From NCBI GenBank assembly GCA_039583875.1, contig CM077153.1, positions 113,828,568-113,892,567 on the forward strand: DNA of 64,000 bases, given 5' to 3'. A program made the translations under genes and the position numbers. The stretch comes from Platanthera guangdongensis. Lineage: Eukaryota > Streptophyta > Magnoliopsida > Asparagales > Orchidaceae. Positions 42,588 through 52,865 of this stretch are shown here, piece after piece; within the stretch, counting starts at the first letter, position 1, and every line of letters begins with the position of its first letter. Below the pieces are notes generated by a model. It had not been told where the DNA came from. It ran no database searches and saw only the letters and a list, made by a program, of their open reading frames with translations.

Positions 42588-44711
42588 CATCTCCCGCAGG
42601 ATCTCTTAGTCTGCTTCAAGACTTACCTCAGGTACAAGGCCCTACCTTAGGGTAAGCTGCTTCTACAACTCAGTGATCAGCAGATCACTTATTTCAGACT
42701 AAATCAATAGTCCTACACTCAGGTTAGGAGGATAGCCCTATACTCAGAGACTAAAACTCTCCTACAGCTTAGATCTTAACCAGAATCTACCTCAGGCCAA
42801 AGGCCTAACCTCAGGCACACATGCCCAACAACTCAGATCCACACAAGATTCCTACCTCAGGCACAAAGGCCCTACAACTTAGATCCATAACTGGATCCTA
42901 CCTCTGCCTTTATAAAATAGTCTTACACTCAGATCTGTTAAGATCCTACAGAAGAAAGAGTTTTGTAGTTATTGTTTTGACTCCAGAGAAGTTCTCGGTG
43001 CATACTGCTTCCCGAGCTGAGTTAACTCAGCCTTAACTTCTTCTCAGCAAAAAGGAAGTTGATCTTCAATAAACTGCTAGTTGTGCTGGAAGTATCTTAG
43101 GAACAAGGTCACTGAACTTGCGGTGGAAGACAAAGATTTGGCAGTTCTATATGCTCTTCAATTAGCTAACCTAGACTGCACAAATTCTAAGGCTCTGCTT
43201 AGTTTTCTTTCTCAAAAAATGTTTCTGAACTTGTTGTAGCTGGTGAAACTTGCTACAGCTAACTAGAAGATCTTTTAGTCCAACTGGATTGAACTTTAGC
43301 TTCAAGTTCAGCAATAATGGCGAGGGAGAAGAATATGAAGTTCCTCCTCTTTGCAAAATGATAAACCCTAAAAGTTGTCTTTGCATCCACTGAACATATC
43401 CTTTTTATCTTCCACCATCCAGCAGCTATTTGACCCGTGGGGCCACCTGAAATTATTGGCTGCAACTTTGCTTTTACAGGAAAAGTGATACATTAGGCCC
43501 GCAGTGTTATTTGTCGTGTACTGTAGCCTTCCTGCAATAATTTGAAACTTTGTTGACTTATGCTGACGTCAGCATCTGTGGACTTAGCCAAATTCTTAGA
43601 TTCAACGCTGGGGTTGAGTGCGTTGAGTGAATGGCCTTCACACAGTGCAAAAACACTTAGTCAGAATAACTGCACTTCCAGGCAATGAGTGTGTTGAGTG
43701 AATAGCCTTCACTCAATGTTTTTCCAATAGGCAATCTTTCTACTAATTAGGAATTGAGTGCGTTGAGTGAGCCTTCATCACTTAACGCCAACCAGACTCG
43801 GACAAATTCTGCCCTGCTAGGTGTTGAGTGCATTGAGCGAATCTTCAACACTCAATGCCCCTAGAGTTAGCTACTTCTCTGAATGTCTGCCTTCTTGCTA
43901 AGGCATTGAGTGAACTGGCTTCACTCAACACTTCTGTTCTTAGCCACAACTTTCTTTATGAATGCGTTGAGTGAGCCTTCATCACTCAACGCTTCTACCT
44001 TTGAATGTCTTTTTGATTAGGCATTGAGTGAACTGACTTCACTTAAAGCTTCTATACTTAGCCAATCTTCTTGATGAGATTGAGTTGAGTGACCTGTCAT
44101 CACTCAAAGCATCTGGGGTTAGACATATTTTTCTATCTATCTATCCTTAGGCTTTGACTGGTCATTGCTCTGTTGACGCCTTCTTCTTTGGTCGTTGAGT
44201 GAGCTGTCCTCACTTAATGCTTCTGGACTTGGCCAGAATTCGTGACAGATCTTCAAAAACATGAGCTTGACTCAACGCTTCTTCTTCAAGCATAGAGTGA
44301 GCTGTCTTAACTTGAAACTTCTGGACTTAGTAAAATTTCTTCCTTGCCAATGCTGAGGCTTTGACAGACTGTGTTGTACTCGACGCTTCTTGGAATTTGG
44401 CATTGAGTGAACTGCCTTCACTCAACTCCTATGGACTTAGCCAATTTTCAGTATTTCCAGCATTCTTCTATGGCATCTAGCGTTGAGTGAAATGGTATCA
44501 CTCAACGCCAATGGACTTAGATAGATTTGTTTCTCTCCACCTATCTACCTTGTGACAACCTGTCACAAACACTTAGACAACCTGTCTAAACATATTCCAA
44601 GGAACATCCTGCACATGATGAACTTGAACAACATCAAATACAAATATGCTCTTTGTGTTTATGTTGATGCCTCTTCAAATCTAAGGAATAATGAGGGAAA
44701 TATTCCCAATA
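42588..44711 (-). repeat. 5' LTR of copia B, second segment, with hairpin array
   Basis: Continues the LTR broken at 16938. 42600-42960 has loosely repeated text around CTACCTCAGGCACAAAGGC. 43590-44520 has the same palindromic GCATTGAGTGA ... TCACTCAATGC array as 10141-11290. The terminal CA of the LTR is mutated (reads CAATA at 44707-44711). Confidence 0.85.
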
Positions 44712-45266
44712 GGCCAGCTATAGAGATTTGGACTTCCCTTGACGGGTTGTTTAATAGGAAGAATGTAGCGTGGCTATAGTTTCTAGAGAATGATTTGGCG
44801 AGAGCCACTCAGGGATATTTTTCCATCTCAATGTTCTTCCTAAAGATGAAGAACTTGTGCTTTGATATTTTAGCATTGTATCCTGATGAGCCTATTATGG
44901 AATAAAAGCTTTAGTGTCATATAATCCACAATTTGCGGAAGGAGTATGTGGCTTTTGTCACTTCTGTTCAAGATTGGGCCAATCAGATGTCATTGTTGTA
45001 GCTGGAGAACCTGCTGGCTTTGTAGGAAATCCTAGCAATGTAGATAGCTGGAGTCATTATCTCTGAAGGATGTAGTGAGGCGCTCTTCTCAGGGAAGAAG
45101 AGGAGATGGGATAAGAAGAAGAAGCCATCTGCTGACAATGTCCATTCAACTTCTTATCAGCAAGAGAGGAACGCTGCTCCTAAGAAGGATTGGAAGAAGA
45201 AGGAATGACTAAGGTGATACAGATGCAACCAGCCAGGTCACTTCAAGAAGGACTGCAAGGTGAAGC
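44712..45266 (+). pseudogene. Copia C gag (C-terminal half)
   Basis: Readable in shifting frames: a copia capsid segment (IWTSLDGLFNRKNVAWL at 44730-44780), a middle helical part, a lysine-rich stretch (KKRRWDKKKKP near 45105) and a zinc knuckle at 45215-45256. In the knuckle the first cysteine codon is now TGA, leaving YRCNQPGHFKKDC. The 5S-derived array begins 10 bases later. Confidence 0.82.
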
Positions 45267-45932
45267 TGTAATGCCCCTTGCCGATCCAATATGACAACGT
45301 CACGGCTCCGCTCTAGGCGACGCTACCGGGCTGCAGCCCAAGCACCCCAACCCCTCTCCCTCCACGGGCAGGTTGTTGGTGTCCACAGCCTCCCTATGAT
45401 GAGCGAACTCGAAAGTTAAGCTGGGTCGTACGGGGACTTCCCAGGAGGTCACCCATCCCAGTACTACTCCAGCCCGAGCACACTCAACTATGGAGTTCTT
45501 TCAACTCTCATCACCAATTGAGCAACCCATCCCAGTACTACTCCAGCCCGAGCACGCTCAACTATGGAGTTCTTTCAACTCTCATCACCAATTGAGCAAC
45601 CTATCCCAGTACTACTCCAGCCCGAGCATGCTCAACTATGGAGTTCTTTCAACTCTCATCACCAATTGAGCTGCAGCTCAATTGGTGATGAGAGTTGAAA
45701 TAACTCCATAGTTCAGCGTGCTCGGGCTGGAGTAGTACTAGGATGGGTGACCTCCTAGGAAGTCCCCGTACGGCCCAGCTTAACTGTCGAGTTCGCTCAT
45801 CAAAGGGAGGCTATGGCCACCAACAACCCGCCCGTGGAGGGAGAGGGGTTGGGGTGCTTGGGCTGCAGCCCGGTAACGTCGCCTAGAGCGGAGCCATGAC
45901 GTTGTCATGTTGGATCGACTAGGGGAGTTACA
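45267..45932. mobile_element. 5S-derived palindromic unit 1 (666 bp)
   Basis: Begins TGTAATGCCCC and ends GGGGAGTTACA. Two inverted arms meet at GAGCTGCAGCTC (45668-45679). Each arm carries a segment matching the second half of plant 5S rRNA (A box, intermediate element and C box context GGATGGGTGACC ... GGAAGTCC): antisense at about 45429-45496 and sense at 45702-45769. Two extra 74-bp tandem copies in the left arm account exactly for its excess over the 518-bp units 2 and 3. The TGTAAC/GTTACA ends and 5S content recall Cassandra-type TRIM LTRs, but no primer site or polypurine tract is seen. Confidence 0.88.
45451..45672. repeat. Three tandem 74-bp copies inside palindromic unit 1
   Basis: Copies at 45451-45524, 45525-45598 and 45599-45672, each starting ACC(C/T)ATCCCAGTACTACTCC and ending CACCAATTGAGCA, the last running into the palindrome centre. 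Each includes the antisense 5S A-box region. Confidence 0.93.
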
Positions 45933-45951
45933 ATAAAAAGTGTATTTTTTT

Positions 45952-46469
45952 TGTAACGTCCCCTGGGCCGTCCGTGGGCCTCAACCCACTAGGCCTCCGG
46001 CGGACCGTTATCGGGCTGCAGCCCAAGCACCCCAACCCCTATCCTTCCACAGGCGGGTTGTTGGTGGCCACAGCCTCCCTTTGATGAGTGAACTCGACAG
46101 TTAAGCTGGGTCGTACAGGGACTTCCCAGGAGGTCACCCATCCCAGTACTACTCTTGCCCAAGCATGCTTAACTATGGAGTTCTTTCAACTCTCATCACC
46201 AGTTGAGCTGCAGCTCAATTGGTGATGATCATTGAAAGAACTCCATAGTTAAGCGTGCTCGGGCTGGAGAAGTCCTGGGACGGGTGACCTCCTGGGAAGT
46301 CCCCGTGATGTCCGCTTAACAGGAGAATTTCACTCATCAAAGAGAGGTTGTGGCCACCAAAAACCCGCCCGTGGAGGGAGAGGGGTTGGAGTGCTTGGGC
46401 CGCAGCCCGGTAACGGTCTAATGGAGGCCTAGTAGGCTGAGGCCCACGGACGGCCCAGGGGACGTTACA
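45952..46469. mobile_element. 5S-derived palindromic unit 2 (518 bp)
   Basis: Begins TGTAACGTCCCC and ends GGGGACGTTACA, two arms of exactly 259 bp meeting at 46210/46211 (GAGCTG|CAGCTC). Antisense 5S segment about 46112-46183, sense segment 46238-46306. Its outer 60 bp on both sides differ from those of units 1 and 3 yet match each other, so it is a distinct subfamily that has stayed symmetrical. The 19-bp spacers on either side (45933-45951, 46470-46488) begin ATAAAAAGTG; the second is itself a near-perfect palindrome. Confidence 0.9.
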
Positions 46470-46488
46470 ATAAAAAGTGCACTTTTAT

Positions 46489-47006
46489 TGTAACGCCCCT
46501 AGCCGATCCAACCTGACAATGTCACGGCTCCACGCTAGGCGACGCTACCGGGCTACAGCCCAAGCACCCCAACCCCTCTCCCTCCACAGGTGGGTTGTTG
46601 GTGGTCGCAGCCTCCCTTTGATGAGTGAAATTCTCCCGTTAAGAGGACAGCACGGGGACTTCCCAGGAGGTCACCCATCCCACGACTTCTCCAGCTCGAG
46701 CACGCTTAACTATGGAGTTCTTTCAACTCTCATCACCAACTGACCTGCAGCTCAATTGGTGATGAGAAGTGAAGGAACTCCATAGTTAAGCGTGCTTGGG
46801 CGAGAGTAGTAATGGGATGGGTGACCTCCTGGGAAGTCCACGTACGACCCAGCTTGACTGTTGAGTTCGCTCATCAAAGGGAGGCTGTGGACACCAACAA
46901 CCCGCCTATGGAGGGAGAGTGGTTGGGGTGCTTGGGCTGCAGCCCGGTAGCGTCGTCAAGAGCGGAGCCGTGATGCTGTCACGTTGGATCGGCTAGGGGC
47001 GTTACA
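46489..47006. mobile_element. 5S-derived palindromic unit 3 (518 bp)
   Basis: Begins TGTAACGCCCCTAG and ends CTAGGGGCGTTACA, 259-bp arms meeting at 46747/46748. The sense 5S segment (46775-46843) is the best preserved, about five differences over 69 positions against plant 5S rRNA as I recall it; antisense segment about 46651-46720. The first half of the 5S gene is missing, so this is not an rRNA gene. Flanks of the whole array are GAAGC (45262-45266) and GAATC (47007-47011), a possible decayed 5-bp target duplication. Confidence 0.9.
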
Positions 47007-47136
47007 GAATCTGTAGCTAGGACATGTTGCAGATTGAGAGGGAGATGGTTCCAGTGCCGAGGAAGCAGGATGGGGGAATGCATTTATGATGGGCATGTGT
47101 GTTTGTGTTTTGTCCACCATCAACTACTAAGATGAC

Positions 47137-48560
47137 TGGATCGTGGACTCAGGGTGTGATCATCACCTCACCGGAGATGAGTCGAAGTTCTCCTCTCTGC
47201 AAATATTCTCAGGTAACAAACCTATCATAACAGTTGATGATAATATTCATGCAGTTGAGAATGAGGGTATAGTTTCTTTAGGCAATGATAAGGTTTCACT
47301 CAACTTAAGGAGATCCTATTACATGTCAGGCATGAAAAAGAACCACTTCTCAGTGACAAATGTAGTGGGCGCGAGCTATCATGTTCTGTTCAACATGACA
47401 TAAGTGAAGTTTCTCTACAACGTGTCAGTAGTGAAGCCTGATGTATCTCATGTAGGGAGAAGGGTAAAGGACTTGTTTGTGTTATCAACAAGTTCCTAAG
47501 TTGATTGGATGAGATACAATGATAGTGCAGCTATCTGGCATGAGATATTGGGGCACGTCGGGATTGACATGCTAAAATCTATGGCTGTAAGAAGCCTTGT
47601 GAAAAGGATTGCCTAGATTATTGTCATATGACAATGGTCATGTTTGCGCGGGGTTTCAATATGGAAAAGCTCATCGCCTTCTGTTTGATAAGCAGTGACT
47701 AGGAGTAAAGCAACATTGGAGTGAATCCATGGTGATCTAATGGGACTGACCATCACTGTCAATCTTAGAGGTAGCAGGTACATGCTGGTGTTGATTGATG
47801 ACTATACCAGGTATACTTGGGTGTCCTTCATGAAAGAGAAGTCAGTTGCATTACAATTATTTGTGGAGTTTAAGGAACTAGTAGAGGGTCGGCTTGGCCT
47901 GCGAATTAAGAAGTTGAGAACGGACAATGGAGTTGAGTTCTTTTCAAAGGAGTTCTCTAAATTCTACAAAAAGTACAGAATCTGAGGAGAGATCACTTGT
48001 ACGCATACTCCACAAAAAAATGGAGTAGCAGAGCGGAAGATCTGTCATCTTATGGAGACCTGCAAGTGTTTGTTTCATGCCAAAGGAATTCATAGGTCCT
48101 TCTGGGCAGAGGGGATGGCCTGCGCGACATACATCATCAATTGAATGCCACTGCGTTCGATCAACATAAAGACTCCTTATGAAATGATGTTTACGGAGAA
48201 GCCCAGCATGGAACACCTTCGGGTGTTTTGGTCAACTTACTATGTACACATTCCTGATGTTCTCAGGAGTAATCTATATGCGAAGGAAAGGAAGCTTGTC
48301 TTCGTAGGCTATGACGAGAGGAAGAAGGGATGAAACTGTATGGACCCTGTGATAAAGAAGTTCATCGTATCCAGAGAAATTATCTTTGATGAACTGTCGT
48401 CATATGGAGGTAGCTCATCTATGGAGATACATGAATGTAGGTCAGATGACGGGCTGGAAGAGGTTGCTAAGGATCTTCTATTGGAGCTGCCTGTGTCATT
48501 AGGAGCTCTAGGTGTTTCTAGCTCCAGGGCAGAGGCCCCCGGTTCAGGAAGTAGGGGAGT
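47137..48560 (+). pseudogene. Copia C protease and integrase
   Basis: WIVDSGCDHHLTGDE at 47137 is the protease motif in an 88-codon open stretch. The gag-pre-integrase region near 47525-47700 has a readable WHEILGH segment but several stops. The integrase core runs 47740-48050 with LIDDYTRY, RTDNGVEF and NGVAERK (the three catalytic residues readable), then 48145-48333 (integrase end, YDERKKG) and 48340-48570 (linker). At least five in-frame stops. Confidence 0.85.
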
Positions 48561-48784
48561 GATGCTCTAGTAATCCCGGGAACAGAGCTATTTCAGAAGA
48601 AGTAGTGGAGGTGGTGAGTCGTGGTTAGGTTCTTCGAAGATTGAAGAGAACCATCAAACCACCATCTCTATACAGTGAAGGAAGCGCGGTGATCCTCATC
48701 TCTTATTTCTTCGCAGGCCCTATAGACAAGCGAGAGGCTTCAAGATTTGAATAAGCCACTGGATTCAAGGAGTGAGATAATGCC

Positions 48785-49977
48785 ATGGATGAAGAGATGG
48801 ATGCCCTTAAAAGAAACAAGACTTGGGACCTTGAGCCTAAGGTCGATGGCGTTACTCCTGTGTCATGCAAGTGCGTGTATAAGCTAAAGAAGAAGGCGGA
48901 TGGAAGCATCGAGCATTACAAGTCCAGTCTTGTAGCTCGTGTGTTCTCCCAGCAGTATAAAGAAGACTATGAGGAGATGTTTAGTCGTGTTGCAAAAATG
49001 ACTTCAATACATGGGATTATTGCCTTGGCGACTTGCCAAGGATGGAGGAAGTTGCAGCTTGATGTAAAGAATGCTTTTCTTTATGGAGAAATTGATAAAG
49101 ACATTTTCATGGTTTATCCACTGGGGTACGTATCTGAAGATTATCCAGGACACGTCTGCAAGCATAGTAAGGCCCTTTACTACTTGAAGCAGGCGCCTCG
49201 GGAATAATATGTGAATATTGCAGAATACCTTCCGTTCTATGGGTATTTTGCTTCTAATTTCGACTTGAGCTTATTCGTAAAAAATAAGGGGGGATCTTCA
49301 TGTCTTGGTGTTGCTGTATGTTGAAAACATGATCATCACGAGGAACTCTGAAGAGGAGGTAACTAGGCTTAGGGCAAAGCTAAATGTTTGTTTCGAGGTC
49401 ATGGATTTGTGTGAGCTCGACCACATCCTTGGACTCGAGGTGGAGAGGAGAAAGAATGTCATACTTGTTTCCCAAGGAGGTTATGCAGAACAAGTCATTC
49501 AGTGATTCAGCATGTGAGAGGGGAGAGTTATTCTACTCCACTGGATATTAGCCTTAAGCTTCAGCGTGATGAGGGGAGGGTTCTTCCAGATTCCTTGGTG
49601 TTTTGGGCTCTGGTTGGAATCCTTATTTACTTGGCGATTACGAGGCCAGACATAGCTTATTCTGTAGGCCAAGTAAGTCGTTATATGATGAAGCCTCAAA
49701 TGCATCATCTTATGGCAATGAATAATGTTCTGAAGTATGTGCAGACTACTTTTGATATGGGACTCCTTTATGGGAGTGACACGGGCTTTAACCTATGCGG
49801 TTACACAAATGTAGATTATGGTGGAGACTCAGACAATCGAAATTGACGTCTGACTATGTTTTTCACTTGTGGATCAACAGGTATCTCATGGTGCAGCAAA
49901 AATCAAGACACTTTGTCCGTCTCTACTACAGAAGCAGAGTACAAGGCTTCGGCCTTGGCAGCTCGGGAAGCATGGGT
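48785..49977 (+). pseudogene. Copia C reverse transcriptase and RNase H, active site lost
   Basis: 48785-49207 is the N-terminal reverse transcriptase region (LQLDVKNAFLYGEID). After a stop and frame change, 49305-49505 contains YVEN where the catalytic YVDD belongs, so both aspartates are replaced. 49502-49846 continues the connection region (TRPDIAYSVGQVSRYM) and 49856-49977 has the RNase H motif STTEAEYKAS. It ends where the copia D LTR begins. Confidence 0.86.
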
Positions 49978-49984
49978 CCGAAGG

Positions 49985-50349
49985 ATTGTCGCAATTGTAG
50001 TCCGGAGGTTGGGCGTAGCAACGGCCAGGAAGATAGCCATAACATCGGTCAGAAAGTTAGCCGCCGCAGCAAACTGGGAGTTAACTGTAGTGGCCTGGTG
50101 TTAACCGCAGCTGCGATCTGGATGTTAGCTGCAGCAAGAGTTCAGAGGCTTTGTCATTTTTTGTATTCTTTGTATAGTTTGGCGGTTTGATAGTGTCAAA
50201 CTGCTCTGCCCGTGTGTCTTGTATTTTGTCCCACATCGTTTGTTGTATTCCCTCATCTCCCCAGTTTTCTATATATTAGGTAGCATACCTATGTCTTGTT
50301 TTTCTCTTTGGAGCAATAAAATTTTGTATTTATTTAGCTCTTTTTTACT
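49985..50349 (+). repeat. 5' LTR of copia D, truncated at its start
   Basis: Matches the last 365 or so bp of the LTR at 54688-55308, including the GTATAGTTTGG ... GTCAAAC ... GCTCTGCCCG segment and the AATAAA-containing end. The first 250 bp are missing, replaced by copia C RNase H. Confidence 0.85.
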
Positions 50350-50361
50350 TGGTATCAGAGC
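50350..50361 (+). promoter_or_regulatory. Primer-binding site of copia D
   Basis: TGGTATCAGAGC immediately after the LTR, the initiator tRNA-Met type site. Confidence 0.92.
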
Positions 50362-50779
50362 TAATCAGTCTTTTGCTCCAATTTGTTCGCAGTTTGCTTT
50401 TCTAACCGCCACCAAATTCTTTTCTATTTGTGCGGCTATTCTTTTGCTTGTGTGGTATCATTTCTATTACCTCCCTACCCTCCTTTGCTTGTCGCTTTTA
50501 CTTCGACTTGTCATTTTGCCTTCTTTTCTATTCGCGTGGCTTTTCCTTGTTCGCGCAGCTATCCTGTTGTTTGCCATGCCTCCCTTGCGGCTTGTTTCCC
50601 GCAGGTTGGTTCTCTTCCTGCGTGCTTTGTTTCCTTTCCTCACGCGGTATCTTTCTCTTTTTCTTATTCGCGTGGTTTGTTTAGTTACACTAGGAGACTT
50701 GTTGTTCTCTATAGACACTCCATTTTCTTCTTCCACTTTGTCTACACCTCTCTCTTTCTTCTACTTCTACTTTCGGTAA
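50362..50779 (+). other. Leader of copia D
   Basis: Pyrimidine-rich sequence between primer site and gag. It is open in several frames because of its composition, with no domain recognisable. Confidence 0.5.
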
Positions 50780-51600
50780 TTTGGGTACTTCTTCTAAGAT
50801 TACATGTCCAAATTACTTGGACTGGAGTGTGACTTTTTTTTTCCTGTTTCACTCTCTGTGTTAGCGCTATCATTTGACCGATGATCCCCCTCCTTTTGGC
50901 TTTGCTTCTTTTGATGATTGGGATGTGGCCACTGCTTTGGTTCGTACTTGGTTGGCCAACGGTTTGTCTGATGAGTGTCTTCCTGTCATTAGATATGATC
51001 AGATGGTCAAGGATTCCTGAAATCATCTTATTGCTTTATACTCCAAGGAAGTACAGACTTCGCACATTTATACTTTATATGTGGATCTTTTGGCTCGACC
51101 TGTCATGACTCCTCCTACTGCTTATTTGGAGGTTCAAACTCTTGGTGTTGAACTTCTTCGTCATCATCTTTTTTCTGTTGATCGTTTTGACTAACATAAA
51201 CACTTTCAAGTGCTTCTTGTGATTTGCTACTTACTTCGTCTTCCTGACTCGTATGACATGATTGATCAACAAATTCTAGGAGAGGAAGATACTCCGACTC
51301 TGGATGCTACTACTTCTCGTATTTCCGTTGTTACAACTCTGCTTCAACGTCCTTTGCTTCCATATCCTTCTCCTGATATTGTTGCACATCCAGCTCATAA
51401 TGACAACTCTGGTGTTTGAGGTGGCCATACTATATGATGTGGTTATTCTAAGTTTCTCTGTTCTCATTGTGGCAGAGTTGGCCACTTGGTTGATTATTGT
51501 TTGGGCCAAACATCCTAACCTCCATCCTGCTTCGGCCGATTCCTCAAAGAAATCTACTTCTTCCCTTGTTACTTCTGGTGCTGATCAGTTGGCTACTATG
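50780..51600 (+). pseudogene. Copia D gag
   Basis: Shifting frames encode an NYLDWS segment near 50815 typical of copia gag, a helical capsid part near 50880-51010 (DDWDVATALVRTWLANGL), and an intact zinc knuckle CSHCGRVGHLVDYC at 51459-51500. Several stops. Confidence 0.8.
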
Positions 51601-51604
51601 GGTA

Positions 51605-52700
51605 GTTGACTCATTGATTCTGGTGCGACTAATCATATGATAGGGAATTCTCATCTTTTATCTTCTATTGACAAGAGTAATCTATTACCTCTGGTTTTTA
51701 TTGATAATGGTTCTCCTTCTCCAGTTCATGGGCCTGGCACAGTGCATGTTACTCATTCTCTTCAGATTTAAGACACTCTCTATGTCCCAAATTTTCCATG
51801 TAATCTTCTGTTTGTCACTGCTCTTTGCAAATAGTTGAATTGTGATGCTATTTTTACAGCCTCTACTTGTGCTTTTCAGGTTCCTTAATCCAAGGAGATG
51901 ATTGCTACTGGACTAAAAGCGACGACTTGTTCTATCTTGATACTTCTTCTGCTTTTTTTGCTCCTCTTCTTTAATTCAGTGGCATCTTCGGGACATCCTC
52001 CTCCTCAGATTCTTTATTAGCTTCTTCTTGATTTACCTCGAGGAGACTCTTCACTTCATTATGTGGCTTGTTAGTTTGGCAAACATCACCAGTGTACTTT
52101 TCCTGCTAAGCATGGAGTAGTTCATCTCGTCCTTTTTTTCTTGTTCATTTAGATATATGGGGTCCTGCTCCTATTTAGACCGTTGGTAGGGGTAGTTTGT
52201 ATTTTATTACTTTTATTGATGATTTTTCTCTGTGTACATGGTTATATTTACTCCATGAGCGCTCTAAGATTTTTTCTATTTTCACTACATTTTATAATGA
52301 GAATCGTACATAGTTTGATACCCCTATTAAAATTCTTCGAACTGATAATGCCAAGGAGTATCTAAGTTATCAATTTACATCATTCTGTATGCATCATGAC
52401 ATTATTCATCAGACTACTTATCCCTACACGTCTCAATAGAATGGCATTGCTAAATAATAGAATCGCCATATTCTGGATGTGGCTCGAAGTCTTCTCACTC
52501 ATATTCATGTTGCTAAGTATTATTGGGGTCATGCTGTTCTTCTATCTTGTTTTCTCATTAATTGAGTTTCGTTATTGGTTCTCAGTGGATAGACTCCTTT
52601 TTATATCTGTATCCTTTTACCTCCTCGTGTTTTTGGATGCACAGTGTTTGTCCACTCTCCTTCTTCTGGTTGTGACAAACTATCTCCTCATTCTGTTAAG
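51605..52700 (+). pseudogene. Copia D protease and integrase
   Basis: Protease motif LIDSGATNHMIGN at 51610-51650. Integrase from about 52145 (HLDIWGP) with FIDDF near 52215, RTDNAKEY near 52340 and NGIAK near 52445, where the catalytic glutamate context is lost and two stops follow. Non-functional. Confidence 0.82.
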
Positions 52701-52865
52701 TGCAACTTTTAGGGTTATTGTCCAACCCCGAAAGGATATAGGTGTTATGATCCTGTTCTCTGACGTCAGTATGTTTTTGCAGATTTCAATTTCTTTGAGG
52801 ATGCTTTATTCTTTTCTCCTTCCCCTGTTCTCCCTTCTTCTAGTTATTCTTCTTCATTTCTCCTT

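Larger units (their letters stand above)
10141..44711 (-). mobile_element. Copia B: old Sirevirus-like copia element, interrupted by copia K
   Basis: Sense is minus. Its 3' LTR is the truncated 10141-11290. The 5' LTR is split into 16677-16938 and 42588-44711 by copia K, giving about 2.38 kb when the insertion is discounted. Internal sequence 11291-16676 retains polypurine tracts, RNase H, protease and gag pieces, but most of integrase and reverse transcriptase is gone and a foreign gypsy integrase fragment sits at 13240-14075. The damaged primer site at 16671-16676 and the polypurine tract at 11291 fix the orientation. Confidence 0.85.
44712..49984 (+). mobile_element. Copia C: decayed Ty1/copia element without LTRs
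   Basis: Plus-strand gag, protease, integrase, reverse transcriptase and RNase H in copia order, all broken by many stops. The gag N-terminus and both LTRs are missing: its left edge is the end of the copia B LTR, its right edge the truncated 5' LTR of copia D, and the 5S-derived palindromes interrupt it at 45267-47006. Among the oldest layers in the window. Confidence 0.85.

Noticed and set aside
46775..46843. 5S rRNA gene
   Set aside because: Only the second half of the 5S sequence is present, with about five changes, and it is embedded in palindromic mobile units. Not called as a functional rRNA gene.
50219..50832. Overlapping ORFs of 186 and 149 codons read as membrane proteins
   Set aside because: They arise from pyrimidine-rich leader DNA of copia D, overlap in several frames and match no domain.
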